Source of the DNA: Nematostella vectensis
Taxonomy: Eukaryota; Cnidaria; Anthozoa; Actiniaria; Edwardsiidae
DNA: 64,000 nt
Assembly (NCBI RefSeq): GCF_932526225.1
Contig: NC_064048.1
Coordinates: 13,463,665 to 13,527,664 of the forward strand
Reading direction: 5' to 3'
Shown: positions 23,955 to 37,881 of the stretch, piece after piece
How the letters are laid out: each line of letters begins with the position of its first letter
Position numbering within the stretch: position 1 is the first letter of the stretch
Notes under the pieces: generated by a model
Databases searched by the model: none
Seen by the model: only the letters and a program-made list of their open reading frames with translations
Told to the model about the DNA's origin: nothing
Translations under genes and position numbers: made by a program

Positions 23955-25915
23955 TATTTGGGCGTCTTGGGTCCCTTGGGGACTCGCAATGCGCACGGGC
24001 GCATCTCTTTTATTGTGTACATGACATCGAATTAGCGAAGAAAAAAGACGCTGTTTTGGTATCATGTGAAAAGCATAAAATAAATTGAAATAAAATATCG
24101 ACAAATATCGGCAATTTTGTCTACGCTGACTAAGTAAAGCTGTATTTTACTTTAAAGGGGCAGCAGCATAGTACTGCGCATGTCTGGAGTCAGTGTTTAT
24201 TGTAGGCTTTTAAGTGTCAACAAACAGTTGAACTTTTTAAAAGCTGTCAATACCTTATTAAATAATATGCAATATTATATTGAAAACTATGTTAATTGAC
24301 AGTTTGTGGTCATTTTTTTTGTTTTGTTTAAAGTCTCCCACATGTACCAAAAGCTCATAAGTCAGTATTAGAATTTCACTGAAGTTCATTGTGTCAGGGC
24401 TCTAGAGCTATTGAAAATCTCTTAAACATGACACTCCCCTTTAAAGGAAAGTAAAAAAAAATCAAAATTGTTGGTGGGGGTCTCTGTTGTGTTTTTTTTC
24501 TTTTTAGTTTTGTTCTATTATTATTATTATTATTTTCTTTTTTAGAGGGGGAGGGGAATTCAGCTAAAAATAGCCAAGGGTCAATTCAAGCAACTAGTAC
24601 AAAAGATGTTTTTTTGCAGTCCTTTATTCAATATATTCAAGGTTCTCATGCAATTCTTTTGTTTGACTGCATATATATATTTTTTCTTTCTTTTCATTAC
24701 AAGTGCTATATGTGTAAGTGGTGACCATAGCTATGATTACTATTATTTAGAATAATTTTTTACCTACTAACAGAAAACAACTTGACTGCAAAACACTTAC
24801 TGTAGGGCACTCGATATTAGGCATTACTTTCATGTGGATGTAAGGTTGAAATGTCAAAACCTTCATTAACCCGTGAACTACGCCTTAGCGTATTACACTT
24901 TGTGGTGATCTGATTCTATTGTTCTTTTTTGTGTTTTACTAACTATTACCGTTTAACTATCACACTTTGTTTCACGGGTTAATGAAAACCACTCTAATTA
25001 CTTACAGTAGTTCTTTTTTAATATTATCATTTACTTGTATGATTTAGATGAGCAATACATATTTCTTTATGGCTTTGTAGAGCTCATCTCGTTCCTCATA
25101 AATAACAAACAAAATGAAGTTTGTTCTTATTTTGGTGCAAAGGAATCTACAGTAGTTTTCTAATAAGATAATTGTTTTTCTTTTAACACTCACCTGTTAT
25201 TTCAACAGCCTTACTTGAGTTTGCTTGTCTCAGAAATAGACCTTGCTTAATAAACAAAGACATGTTACAAACTTATTTAATAATAGGTAACAACTGCAAT
25301 ATTGTATGAAGAGAGTGCCCCTCTCTTCCCCCTGCTATTGTTGAAATTATGCTCAATAAACTTTTACCTCTTCCCTCTCCACCAGTTAAGCATTCTATGT
25401 ATGCTTCCCTGTACAAAATGCACCCCTTCAAATAGAACATTAAAGTTCACATACTTGTTTACTTCCTCAAACTCTTTGCTTTGTGTTTTTTGTTAACTTC
25501 CTAGGAACAAATTGAATACATATAATAAATAAATCCAGCAAGCTTATTTTGCAAACTCACTTTTTTTTTATTTTTGCGCAAAACCAATCAGGATTAGGAG
25601 GGTCAAGCACAAAGAAAGGAAACGAATAAAAAAAAGCCCATTGGCCTGGGATCGAACCCGGTCTGAAGAACAAAACGGAAACCATACATATGGATTACCC
25701 AATCGGTATGGCAGCGCAAGGCTTTTACGGAATGCTGTAAAGAACCCGAAGGCCCCAAGCACCGATATTTCCGAGCGAATATGCTGTACAACACTCTTGC
25801 AAGGTTATCCCAACCCGCGCATTAATGGGGAGGACAATAACCAGGATCCCAGGCCTGTAATACGGTTACGCCACGCACAGCTCGCCGAGATTGTGGATGA
25901 CAAAAAATAGAGGTC
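23955..25915 (+). repeat. Repeat unit U13 (short form, 1,961 bp)
   Basis: Carries actcgcaatgcg near 23985, aggttctcatgc near 24650, ctaataagat near 25161, attaggagggtc near 25596 and acatatggatt near 25686. All but attaggagg are shared with the next copy, U14. Confidence 0.95.
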
Positions 25916-27876
25916 TATTTGGGCGTCTTGGGTCCCTTGGGGACTCGCAATGCGCACGGGCGCATCTCTTTTATTGTGTACATGACATCGAATTAGCGAA
26001 GAAAAAAGACGCTGTTTTGGTATCATGTGAAAAGCATAAAATAAATTGAAATAAAATATCGACAAATATCGGCAATTTTGTCTACGCTGACTAAGTAAAG
26101 CTGTATTTTACTTTAAAGGGGCAGCAGCATAGTACTGCGCATGTCTGGAGTCAGTGTTTATTGTAGGCTTTTAAGTGTCAACAAACAGTTGAACTTTTTA
26201 AAAGCTGTCAATACCTTATTAAATAATATGCAATATTATATTGAAAACTATGTTAATTGACAGTTTGTGGTCATTTTTTTTGTTTTGTTTAAAGTCTCCC
26301 ACATGTACCAAAAGCTCATAAGTCAGTATTAGAATTTCACTGAAGTTCATTGTGTCAGGGCTCTAGAGCTATTGAAAATCTCTTAAACATGACACTCCCC
26401 TTTAAAGGAAAGTAAAAAAAAATCAAAATTGTTGGTGGGGGTCTCTGTTGTGTTTTTTTTCTTTTTAGTTTTGTTCTATTATTATTATTATTATTTTCTT
26501 TTTTAGAGGGGGAGGGGAATTCAGCTAAAAATAGCCAAGGGTCAATTCAAGCAACTAGTACAAAAGATGTTTTTTTGCAGTCCTTTATTCAATATATTCA
26601 AGGTTCTCATGCAATTCTTTTGTTTGACTGCATATATATATTTTTTCTTTCTTTTCATTACAAGTGCTATATGTGTAAGTGGTGACCATAGCTATGATTA
26701 CTATTATTTAGAATAATTTTTTACCTACTAACAGAAAACAACTTGACTGCAAAACACTTACTGTAGGGCACTCGATATTAGGCATTACTTTCATGTGGAT
26801 GTAAGGTTGAAATGTCAAAACCTTCATTAACCCGTGAACTACGCCTTAGCGTATTACACTTTGTGGTGATCTGATTCTATTGTTCTTTTTTGTGTTTTAC
26901 TAACTATTACCGTTTAACTATCACACTTTGTTTCACGGGTTAATGAAAACCACTCTAATTACTTACAGTAGTTCTTTTTTAATATTATCATTTACTTGTA
27001 TGATTTAGATGAGCAATACATATTTCTTTATGGCTTTGTAGAGCTCATCTCGTTCCTCATAAATAACAAACAAAATGAAGTTTGTTCTTATTTTGGTGCA
27101 AAGGAATCTACAGTAGTTTTCTAATAAGATAATTGTTTTTCTTTTAACACTCACCTGTTATTTCAACAGCCTTACTTGAGTTTGCTTGTCTCAGAAATAG
27201 ACCTTGCTTAATAAACAAAGACATGTTACAAACTTATTTAATAATAGGTAACAACTGCAATATTGTATGAAGAGAGTGCCCCTCTCTTCCCCCTGCTATT
27301 GTTGAAATTATGCTCAATAAACTTTTACCTCTTCCCTCTCCACCAGTTAAGCATTCTATGTATGCTTCCCTGTACAAAATGCACCCCTTCAAATAGAACA
27401 TTAAAGTTCACATACTTGTTTACTTCCTCAAACTCTTTGCTTTGTGTTTTTTGTTAACTTCCTAGGAACAAATTGAATACATATAATAAATAAATCCAGC
27501 AAGCTTATTTTGCAAACTCACTTTTTTTTTATTTTTGCGCAAAACCAATCAGGATTAGGGGGGTCAAGCACAAAGAAAGGAAACGAATAAAAAAAAGCCC
27601 ATTGGCCTGGGATCGAACCCGGTCTGAAGAACAAAACGGAAACCATACATATGGATTACCCAATCGGTATGGCAGCGCAAGGCTTTTACGGAATGCTGTA
27701 AAGAACCCGAAGGCCCCAAGCACCGATATTTCCGAGCGAATATGCTGTACAACACTCTTGCAAGGTTATCCCAACCCGCGCATTAATGGGGAGGACAATA
27801 ACCAGGATCCCAGGCCTGTAATACGGTTACGCCACGCACAGCTCGCCGAGATTGTGGATGACAAAAAATAGAGGTC
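25916..27876 (+). repeat. Repeat unit U14 (short form, 1,961 bp)
   Basis: Same length as U13 and the same private markers (actcgcaatgcg, aggttctcatgc, ctaataagat, acatatggatt). It is the closest adjacent pair I noticed in the window, so a recent single-unit duplication. Confidence 0.95.
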
Positions 27877-29878
27877 TATTTGGGCGTCTTGGGTCCCTTG
27901 GGGACTCGCCATGCGCACGGGCGCATCTCCTTTATTGTGTACATGACATCAAATCAGCGAAGAAAAAAGACGCTGTTTTGGTATCATGTGAAAAGCATAA
28001 AATAAATAGAAATAAAGACGTAAGGGGGGAGAATATTGACATCTTCATATTAGAATATTGACAAAATCCGCAATTTTGTCTACGCTGACTAAGTAAAGCT
28101 GTATTTTACTTTAAAGGGGCAGCAGCATAGTACTGCGCATGTCTGGAGTCAGTGATTATTGTAGGCTTTTAAGTGTCAACAAACAGTTGAACTTTTTAAA
28201 AGCTGTTAATACCTTATTAAATAATATGCAATATTATATTTAAAACTATGTTAATTAACAGTTTGTGGTCATTTTTTTGTTTTGTTTAAAGTCTCCCACA
28301 TGTACCAAAAGCTCATAAGTCAGTATTAGAATTGCACTGAAGTTCATTGTGTCAGAGTTCTAGAGCTATTGCAAATCTCTTAACCATGACACTCCCCTTT
28401 AAAGGAAAGTAAAAAAAAAATCAAAATTGTTGGTGGGGGTCTCTGTTGTGTTTTGTTTTCTTTTTAGTTTTGTTCTATTATTATTATTATTTTCTTTTTT
28501 AGAGGGGGAGGGGAATTCAGCTAAAAATAGCCAAGGGTCAATTCAAGCAACTAGTACAAAAGATGTTTTTTTGCAGTCCTTTATTCAATATATTCAAGGT
28601 TATCATGCAATTCTGTTGTTTGATTGCATATATATATATTTTTTTCTTTCTTTTCATTACAAGTTCTATATGTGTAAGTGGTGACCATAGCTATGATTAC
28701 TATTATTTAGAATATTTTTTTACCTACTAACAGAAAACAACTTGACTGCAAAACACTTACTGTAGGGCACTCGATATTAGGCATTACTTTCATGTGGATG
28801 TAAGGTTGAAATGTCAAAACCTTCATTAACCCGTGAACTACGCCTTAGCGTATAACACTTTGTGGTGATCTGATTCTATTGTTCTTTTTTGTGTTTTACT
28901 AACTATTACCGTTTAACTATCACACTTTGTTTCACGGGTTAATGAAAACCACTCTAATTACTTACAGTAGTTCTTTTTTAATATTATCATTTACTTGTAT
29001 AATTTAGATGAGAAATACATATTTCTTTATGGCTTTATAGAGCTCATCTCGTTCCTCATAAATAACAAACAAAATGAAGTTTGTTCTTATTTTGGTGCAA
29101 AGGAATCTACAGTAGTTTTCTAATCAGATAATTGTTTTTCTTTTAACACTCACCTGTTATTTCAACAGCCTTACTTGAGTTTGCTTGTTTCAGAAATAGA
29201 CCTTGCTTAATAAACAAAGACATGTTACAAACTTATTTAATAATAGCTAACAACTGCAATATTGTATGAAGAGAGTGCCACTCTCTTCCCCCTGCTATTG
29301 TTGAAATTATGCTCAATAAACTTTTACCTCTTTCCTCTCCACCAGTTAAGCATTCTATGTATGCTTCCCTGTACAAAATGCACCCCTTCAAATAGAACAT
29401 TAAAGTTCACATACTTGTTTACTTCCTCAAACTCTTTGCTTTGTGTTTTTTGTTAACTTCCTAGGAACAAATTGAATACATATAATCAATAAATCCAGCA
29501 AGCTTATTTTGCAAACTCACTTTTTTTTTATTTTTGCGCAAAACCAATCAGGATTAGGGGGGTCAAGCACAAAGAAAAAAAACGAATTAAAAAAAAAAGC
29601 CCATTGGCCTGGGATCGAACCCGGTCTGAAGAACAAAACGGAAATCATACATACGGATTACCCAATCGGTATGGCAGCACAAGGCTTTTACGGAAGGCTG
29701 TAAAGAACCCGAAGGCCCCAAGCACCGATATTTCCGAGCGAATATGCTGTACAACACTCTTGCAAGGTTATCCCAACCCGCGCATTAATGGGGAGGACAA
29801 TAACCAGGATCCCAGGCCTGTAATACGGTTACGCCACGCACAGCTCGCCGAGATTGTGGATGACAAAAAATAGAGGTC
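27877..29878 (+). repeat. Repeat unit U15 (long form, 2,002 bp)
   Basis: Private: ctcctttattg near 27927, aaatcagcg near 27952, tatttaaaactatg near 28237 and aattaacag near 28253. Its 3' half repeats the U8 markers gtataacac, agatgagaaat, aatagctaac and gtgccactctc. Confidence 0.95.
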
Positions 29879-31882
29879 TATTTGGGCGTCTTGGGTCCCT
29901 TGGGGACTCGCCATGCGCACGGGCGCATCTCTTTTATTGTGTACATGACATCAAATTAGCGAAGAAAAAAGACGCTGTTTTGGTATCATGTGAAAAGCAT
30001 AAAATAAATAGAAATAAAGACGTAAGGGGGGAGAATATTGACATCTTCATATTAGAATATTGACAAAATCCGCAATTTTGTCTACGCTGACTAAGTAAAG
30101 CTGTATTTTACTTTAAAGGGGCAGCAGCATAGTACTGCGCATGTCTGGAGTCAGTGATTATTGTAGGCTTTTAAGTGTCAACAAACAGTTGAACTTTTTA
30201 AAAGCTGTTAATACCTTATTAAATAATATGCAATATTATATTGAAAACTATGTTAATTGACAGTTTGTGGTCATTTTTTTGTTTTGTTTAAAGTCCCCAC
30301 ATGTACCAAAAGCTCATAAGTCAGTATTAGAATTTCACTGAAGTTCATTGTGTCAGAGCTCTAGAGCTATTGCAAATCTCTTAACCATGACACTCCCCTT
30401 TTAAAGAAAAGTAAAAAAAAATCGAAATTGTTGGTGGGGGTCTCTGTTGTGTTTGTTTTCTTTTTAGTTTTGTTCTATTATTATTATTATTATTTTCTTT
30501 TTTAGAGGGGGAGGGGAATTCAGCTAAAAAGAGTCAAGGGTCAATTCAAGCAACTAGTACAAAAGATGTTTTTTTGCAGTCCTTTATTCAATATATTCAA
30601 GGTTATCATGCAATTCTGTTGTTTGATTGCATATATATATATATTTTTTTCTTTCTTTTCATTACAAGTTCTATATGTGTAAGTGGTGACCATAGCTATG
30701 ATTACTATTATTTAGAATATTTTTTTACCTACTAACAGAAAACAACTTGACTGCAAAACACTTACTGTTGGGCACTCGATATTAGGCATTACTTTCATGT
30801 GGATGTAAGGTTGAAATGTCAAAACCTTCATTAACCCGTGAACTACGCCTTAGCGTATTACACTTTGTGGTGATCTGATTCTATTGTTCTTTTTTGTGTT
30901 TTACTAACTATTACCGTTTAACTATCACACTTTGTTTCACGGGTTAATGAAAACCACTCTAATTACTTACAGTAGTTCTTTTTTAATATTATTATTTACT
31001 TGTATAATTTAGATGAGCAATACATATTTCTTTATGGCTTTGTAGAGCTCATCTCGTTCCTCATAAATAACAAACAAAATGAAATTTGTACTTATTTTGG
31101 TGCAAAGGAATCTACAGTAGTTTTCTAATCAGATAATTGTTTTTCTTTTAACACTCACCTGTTATTTCAACAGCCTTACTTGAGTTTGCTTGTCTCAGGA
31201 ATAGACCTTGCTTAATAAACAAAGACATGTTACAAACTTATTTAATAATAGGTAACAACTGCAATATTGTATGAAGAGAGTGCCCCTCTCTTCCCCCTGC
31301 TATTGTTGACATTATGCTCAATAAACTTTTACCTCTTCCCTCTCCACCAGTTAAGCATTCTATGTATGCTTCCCTGTACAAAATGCACCCCTTCAAATAG
31401 AACATTAAAGTTCACATACTTGTTTACTTCCTCAAACTCTTTGCTTTGTGTTTTTATGTTAACTTCCTAGGAACAAATTGAATACATATAATAAATAAAT
31501 CCAGCAAGCTTATTTTGCAAACTCACTTTTTTTTTATTTTTGCGCAAAACCAATCAGGATTAGGGGGGTCAAGCACAAAGAAAGAAAACGAATAAAAAAA
31601 AAGCCCATTGGCCTGGGATCGAACCCGGTCTGAAGAACAAAACGGAAACCATGCATACGGATTACCCAATCGGTATGGCAGCGCAAGGCTTTTACGGAAG
31701 GCTGTAAAGAACCCGAAGGCCCCAAGCACCGATATTTCCGAGCGAATATGCTGTACAACACTCTTGCAAGGTTATCCCAACCCGCGCATTAATGGGGAGG
31801 ACAATAACCAGGATCCCAGGCCTGTAATACGGTTACGCCACGCACAGCTCGCCGAGATTGTGGATGACAAAAAATAGAGGTC
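29879..31882 (+). repeat. Repeat unit U16 (long form, 2,004 bp)
   Basis: Counterpart of U9: shares aaaaagagtcaagg, ctgttgggcac and tctcaggaatag. Private: gaaatttgtac near 31081 and gtgtttttatgttaac near 31448. Confidence 0.95.
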
Positions 31883-33882
31883 TATTTGGGTGTCTTGGGT
31901 CCCTTGGGGACTCGCCATGCGCACGGGCGCATCTCTTTTATTGTGTACATGACATCAAATTAGCGAAGAAAAAAGACGCTGTTTTGGTATCATGTGAAAA
32001 GCATAAAATAAATAGAAATAAAGACGTAAGGGGGGAGAATATTGACATCTTCTTATTAGAATATTGACAAAATCCGCAATTTTGTCTACGCTGACTAAGT
32101 AAAGCTGTATTTTACTTTAAAGGGGCAGCAGCATAGTACTGCGCATGTCTGGAGTCAGTGATTATTGTAGGCTTTTAAGTGTCAACAAACAGTTGAACTT
32201 TTTAAAAGCTGTTAATACCTTATTAAATAATATGCAATATTATATTGAAAACTATGTTAATTGACAGTTTGTGGTCATTTTTTTGTTTTGTTTAAAGTCC
32301 CCACATGTACCAAAAGCTCATAAGTCAGTATTAGAATTTCACTGAAGTTCATTGTGTCAGAGTTCTAGAGCTATTGCAAATCTCTTAACCATGACACTCC
32401 CCTTTAAAGGAAAGTAAAAAAAAAATCAAAATTGTTGGTGGGGGTCTCTGTTGTGTTTTTTTTCTTTTTAGTTTTGTTCTATTATTATTATTATTTTCTT
32501 TTTTAGAGGGGGAGGGGAATTCAGCTAAAAATAGCCAAGGGTCAATTCAAGCAACTAGTACAAAAGATGTTTTTTTGCAGTCCTTTATTCAATATATTAA
32601 AGGTTATCATGCAATTCTGTTGTTTGATTGCATATATATATATTTTTTTCTTTCTTTTCATTACAAGTTCTATATGTGTAAGTGGTGACCATAGCTATGA
32701 TTACTATTATTTAGAATATTTTTTTACCTACTAACAGAAAACAACTTGACTGCAAAACACTTACTGTAGGGCACTCGATATTAGGCATTACTTTCATGTG
32801 GATGTAAGGTTGAAATGTCAAAACCTTCATTAACCCGTGAACTACGCCTTAGCGTATAACACTTTGTGGTGATCTGATTCTATTGTTCTTTTTTGTGTTT
32901 TACTAACTATTACCGTTTAACTATCACACTTTGTTTCACGGGTTAATGAAAACCACTCTAATTACTTACAGTAGTTCTTTTTTAATATTATCATTTACTT
33001 GTATAATTTAGATGAGAAATACATATTTCTTTATGGCTTTATAGAGCTCATCTCGTTCCTCATAAATAACAAACAAAATGAAGTTTGTTCTTATTTTGGT
33101 GCAAAGGAATCTACAGTAGTTTTCTAATCAGATAATTGTTTTTCTTTTAACACTCACCTGTTATTTCAACAGCCTTACTTGAGTTTGCTTGTTTCAGAAA
33201 TAGACCTTGCTTAATAAACAAAGACATGTTACAAACTTATTTAATAATAGCTAACAACTGCAATATTGTATGAAGAGAGTGCCACTCTCTTCCCCCTGCT
33301 ATTGTTGAAATTATGCTCAATAAACTTTTACCTCTTCCCTCTCCACCAGTTAAGCATTCTATGTATGCTTCCCTGTACAAAATGCACCCCTTCAAATAGA
33401 ACATTAAAGTTCACATACTTGTTTACTTCCTCAAACTCTTTGCTTTGTGTTTTTTGTTAACTTCCTAGGAACAAATTGAATACATATAATCAATAAATCC
33501 AGCAAGCTTATTTTGCAAACTCACTTTTTTTTTTTTTTTGCGCAAAACCAATCAGGATTAGGGGGGTCAAGCACAAAGAAAAAAAACGAATTAAAAAAAA
33601 AAGCCCATTGGCCTGGGATCGAACCCGGTCTGAAGAACAAAACGGAAATCATAAATACGGATTACCCAATCGGTATGGCAGCACAAGGCTTTTACGGAAG
33701 GCTGTAAAGAACCCGAAGGCCCCAAGCACCGATATTTCCGAGCGAATATGCTGTACAACACTCTTGCAAGGTTATCCCAACCCGCGCATTAATGGGAAGG
33801 ACAATAACCAGGATCCCAGGCGTGTAATACGGTTACGCCACGCACAGCTCGCCGAGATTGTGGATGACAAAAAATAGAGGTC
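31883..33882 (+). repeat. Repeat unit U17 (long form, 2,000 bp)
   Basis: Starts with the U10-specific tatttgggtgtc, but its middle and 3' parts carry the U8/U15 set (gtataacac, agatgagaaat, aatagctaac, gtgccactctc). It is therefore a mosaic. Private: cttcttatt near 32048, a pure T run near 33525, cataaatacgg near 33651, gggaaggac near 33793. Confidence 0.95.
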
Positions 33883-35880
33883 TATTTGGGCGTCTTGGGT
33901 CCCTTGGGGACTCGCCATGCGCACGGGCGCATCTCTTTTATTGTGTACATGACATCAAATTAGCGAAGAAAAAAGACGCTGTTTTGGTATTATGTGAAAA
34001 GCATAAAATAAATAGAAATAAAGACGTAAGGGGGGAGAATATTGACATCTTCATATTAGAATATTGACAAAATCCGCAATTTTGTCTACGCTGACTAAGT
34101 AAAGCTGTATTTTACTTTAAAGGGGCAGCAGCATAGTACTGCGCATGTCTGGAGTCAGTGTTTATTGTTGGCTTTTAAGTGTCAACAAACAGTTGAACTT
34201 TTTAAAAGCTGTCAATACCTTATTAAATAATATGCAATATTATATTGAAAACTATGTTAATTGACAGTTTGTGGTCATTTTTTTTGTTTTGTTTGAAGTC
34301 TCCCACATGTACCAAAAGCTCATAAGTCAGTATTAGAATTTCACTGAAGTTCATTGTGCCAGGGCTCTAGAGCTATTGCAAATCTCTTAAACATGACACT
34401 CCCCCTTTAAAGAAAAGTAAAAAAAAATCAAAATTGTTGGTGGGGGTCTCTGTTGTGTTTTTTTTTCTTTTTAGTTTTGTTCTATTATTATTATTATTTT
34501 CTTTTTTAGAGGGGGAGGGGAATTCAGCTAAAAATATCCAAGGGTCAATTCAAGCAACTAGTACAAAAGATGTTTTTTTGCAGTCCTTTATTCAATATAT
34601 TCAAGGTTATCATGCAATTCTTTTGTTTGACTGCATATATATATATTTTTTCTTTCTTTTCATTTCAAGTTCTATATGTGTAAGTGGTGACCATAGCTAT
34701 GATTACTATTATTTAGAATAATTTTTTACCTACTAAAAGAAAACAACTTGACTGCAAAACACTTACTGTAGGGCACTCGATATTAGGCATTACTTTCATG
34801 TGGATGTAAGGTTGAAATGTCAAAACCTTCATTAACCCGTGAACTACGCTTTAGCGTATTACACTTTGTGGTGATCTGATTCTATTGTTCTTTTTTGTGT
34901 TTTACTAACTATTACCGTTTAACTATCACACTTTGTTTCACGGGTTAATGAAAACCACTCTAATTACTTACAGTAGTTCTTTTTTAATATTATCATTTAC
35001 TTGTATAATTTAGATGAGCAATACATATTTCTTTATGGCTTTGTAGAGCTCATCTCGTTCCTCATAAATAACAAACAAAATGAAGTTTGTTCTTATTTTG
35101 GTGCAAAGGAATCTACATTAGTTTTCTAATCAGATAATTGTTTTTTTTAACACTCACCTGTTATTTCAACAGCCTTACTTGAGTTTGCTTGTCTCAGAAA
35201 TAGACCTTGCTTAATAAACAAAGACATGTTACAAACTTATTTAATAATAGGTAACAACTGCAATATTGTATGAAGAGAGTGCCCCTCCCTTCCCCCTGCT
35301 ATTGTTGACATTATGCTCAATAAACTGTTACCTCTCCCCTCTCCACCAGTTAAGCATTCTATGTATGCTTCCCTGTACAAAATGCGCCCCTTCAAATAGA
35401 ACATTAAAGTTCACATACTTGTTTACTTTCTCAAACGCTTTGCTTTGTGTTTTTTGTTAACTTCCTAGGAACAAATTGAATACATATAATCAATAAATCC
35501 AGCAAGCTTTTTTTGCAAACTCACTTTTTTTATTATTTTTACGCAAAACCAATCAGGATTAGGGGGGTCAAGCACAAAGAAAGGAAACGAATAAAAAAAA
35601 GCCCATTGGCCTGGGATCGAACCCGGTCTGAAGAACAAAACGGAAACCATACATATGGATTACCCAATCGGTATGGCAGCACAAGGCTTTTACGGAAGGC
35701 TGTAAAGAACCCGAAGGCCCCAAGCACCGATATTTCCGAGCGAATATGCTGTACAACACTCTTGCAAGGTTATCCCAACCCGCGCATTAATGGGGAGGAC
35801 AATAACCAGGATCCCAGGCCTGTAATACGGTTACGCCACGCACAGCTCGCCGAGATTGTGGATGACAAAAAATAGAGGTC
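33883..35880 (+). repeat. Repeat unit U18 (long form, 1,998 bp)
   Basis: Private: ggtattatgtg near 33986, attgttggc near 34165, gtttgaagtc near 34291, gtgccaggg near 34357, aaatatccaagg near 34532, aaacgctttg near 35434, aagctttttttgc near 35504 and tttttacgc near 35536. It has no close counterpart in the window. Confidence 0.95.
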
Positions 35881-37881
35881 TATTTGGGCGTCTTGGGTCC
35901 CTTGGGGACTCGCCATGCGCACGGGCGCATCTCTTTTATTGTGTACATGACATCAAATTAGCGAAAAAAAAAGACGCTGTTTTGGTATCATGTGAAAAGC
36001 ATAAAATAAATAGAAATAAAGACGTAAGGGGGGAGAATATTGACATCTTCATATTAGAATATTGACAAAATCCGCAATTTTGTCTACGCTGACTAAGTAA
36101 AGCTGTATTTTACTTTAAAGGGGCAGCAGCATAGTACTGCGCATGTCTGGAGTCAGTGATTATTGTAGGCTTTTAAGTGTCAACAAACAGTTGAACTTTT
36201 TAAAAGCTGTTAATACCTTATTAAATAATATGCAATATTATATTGAAAACTATGTTAATTGACAGTTTGTGGTCATTTTTTTGTTTTGTTTAAAGTCCCC
36301 ACATGTACCAAAAGCTCATAAGTCAGTATTAGAATTTCACTGAAGTTCATTGTGTCAGAGCTCTAGAGCTATTGCAAATCTCTTAACCATGACACTCCCC
36401 TTTTAAAGGAAAGTAAAAAAAATCGAAATTGTTGGTGGGGGTCTCTGTTGTGTTTGTTTTCTTTTTAGTTTTGTTCTATTATTATTATTATTATTTTCTT
36501 TTTTAGAGGGGGAGGGGAATTCAGCTAAAAAGAGCCAAGGGTCAATTCAAGCAACTAGTACAAAAGATGTTTTTTTGCAGTCCTTTATTCAATATATTCA
36601 AGGTTATCATGCAATTCTGTTGTTTGACTGCATATATATATATTTTTTTTCTTTCTTTTCATTACGAGTTCTATATGTGTAAGTGGTGACCATAGCTATG
36701 ATTACTATTATTTAGAATATTTTTTTACCTACTAACAGAAAACAACTTGACTGCAAAACACTTACTGTAGGGCACTCGATATTAGGCATTACTTTCATGT
36801 GGATGTAAGGTTGAAATGTCAAAACCTTCATTAACACATGAACTACGCCTTAGCGTATTACACTTTGTGGTGATCTGATTCTATTGTTCTTTTTTGTGTT
36901 TTACTAACTATTACCGTTTAACTATCACACTTTGTTTCACGGGTTAATGAAAACCACTCTAATTACTTACAGTAGTTCTTTTTTAATATTATCATTTACT
37001 TGTATAATTTACATGAGCAATACATATTTCTTTATGGCTTTGTAGAGCTCATCTCGTTCCTCATAAATAACAAACAAAATGAAGTTTGTTCTTATTTTGG
37101 TGCTAAGGAATCTACAGTAGTTTTCTAATCAGATAATTGTTTTTCTTTTAACACTCACCTGTTATTTCAACAGCCTTACTTGAGTTTGCTTGTCTCAGAA
37201 ATAGACCTTGCTTAATAAACAAAGACATGTTACAAACTTATTTAATAATAGGTAACAACTGCAATATTGTATGAAGAGAGTGCCCCTCTCTTCCCCCTGC
37301 TATTGTTGACATTATGCTCAATAAACTTTTACCTCTTCCCTCTCCACCAGTTAAGCATTCTATGTATGCTTCGCTGTACAAAATGCACCCCTTCAAATAG
37401 AACATTAAAGTTCACATACTTGTTTACTTCCTCAAACTCTTTGCTTTGTGTTTTTTGTAAACTTCCTAGGAACAAATTGAATACATATAATAAATAAATC
37501 CAGCAAGCTTATTTTGCAAACTCACTTTTTTTTTATTTTTGCGCAAAACCAATCAGGATTAGGGGGGTCAAGCACAAAGAAAGAAAACGAATAAAAAAAA
37601 AGCCCATTGGCCTGGGATCGAACCCGGTCTGAAGAACAAAACGGAAACCATGCATACGGATTACCCAATCGGTATGGCAGCGCAAGGCTTTTACGGAAGG
37701 CTTTAAAGAACCCGAAGGCCCCAAGCACCGATATTTCCGAGCGAATATGCTGTACAACACTCTTGCAAGGTTATCCCAACCCGCGCATTAATGGGGAGGA
37801 CAATAACCAGGATCCCAGGCCTGTAATACGGTTACGCCACGCACAGCTCGCCGAGATTGTGGATGACAAAAAATAGAGGTC
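35881..37881 (+). repeat. Repeat unit U19 (long form, 2,001 bp)
   Basis: Counterpart of U10, sharing aaaaagagccaagg and ttttgtaaacttc. Private: attaacacatgaac near 36831 (damages the left fold-back arm), tttacatgagc near 37008 (damages the 8-bp inverted repeat), gtgctaagg near 37101, and ggctttaaag near 37699. Confidence 0.95.
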
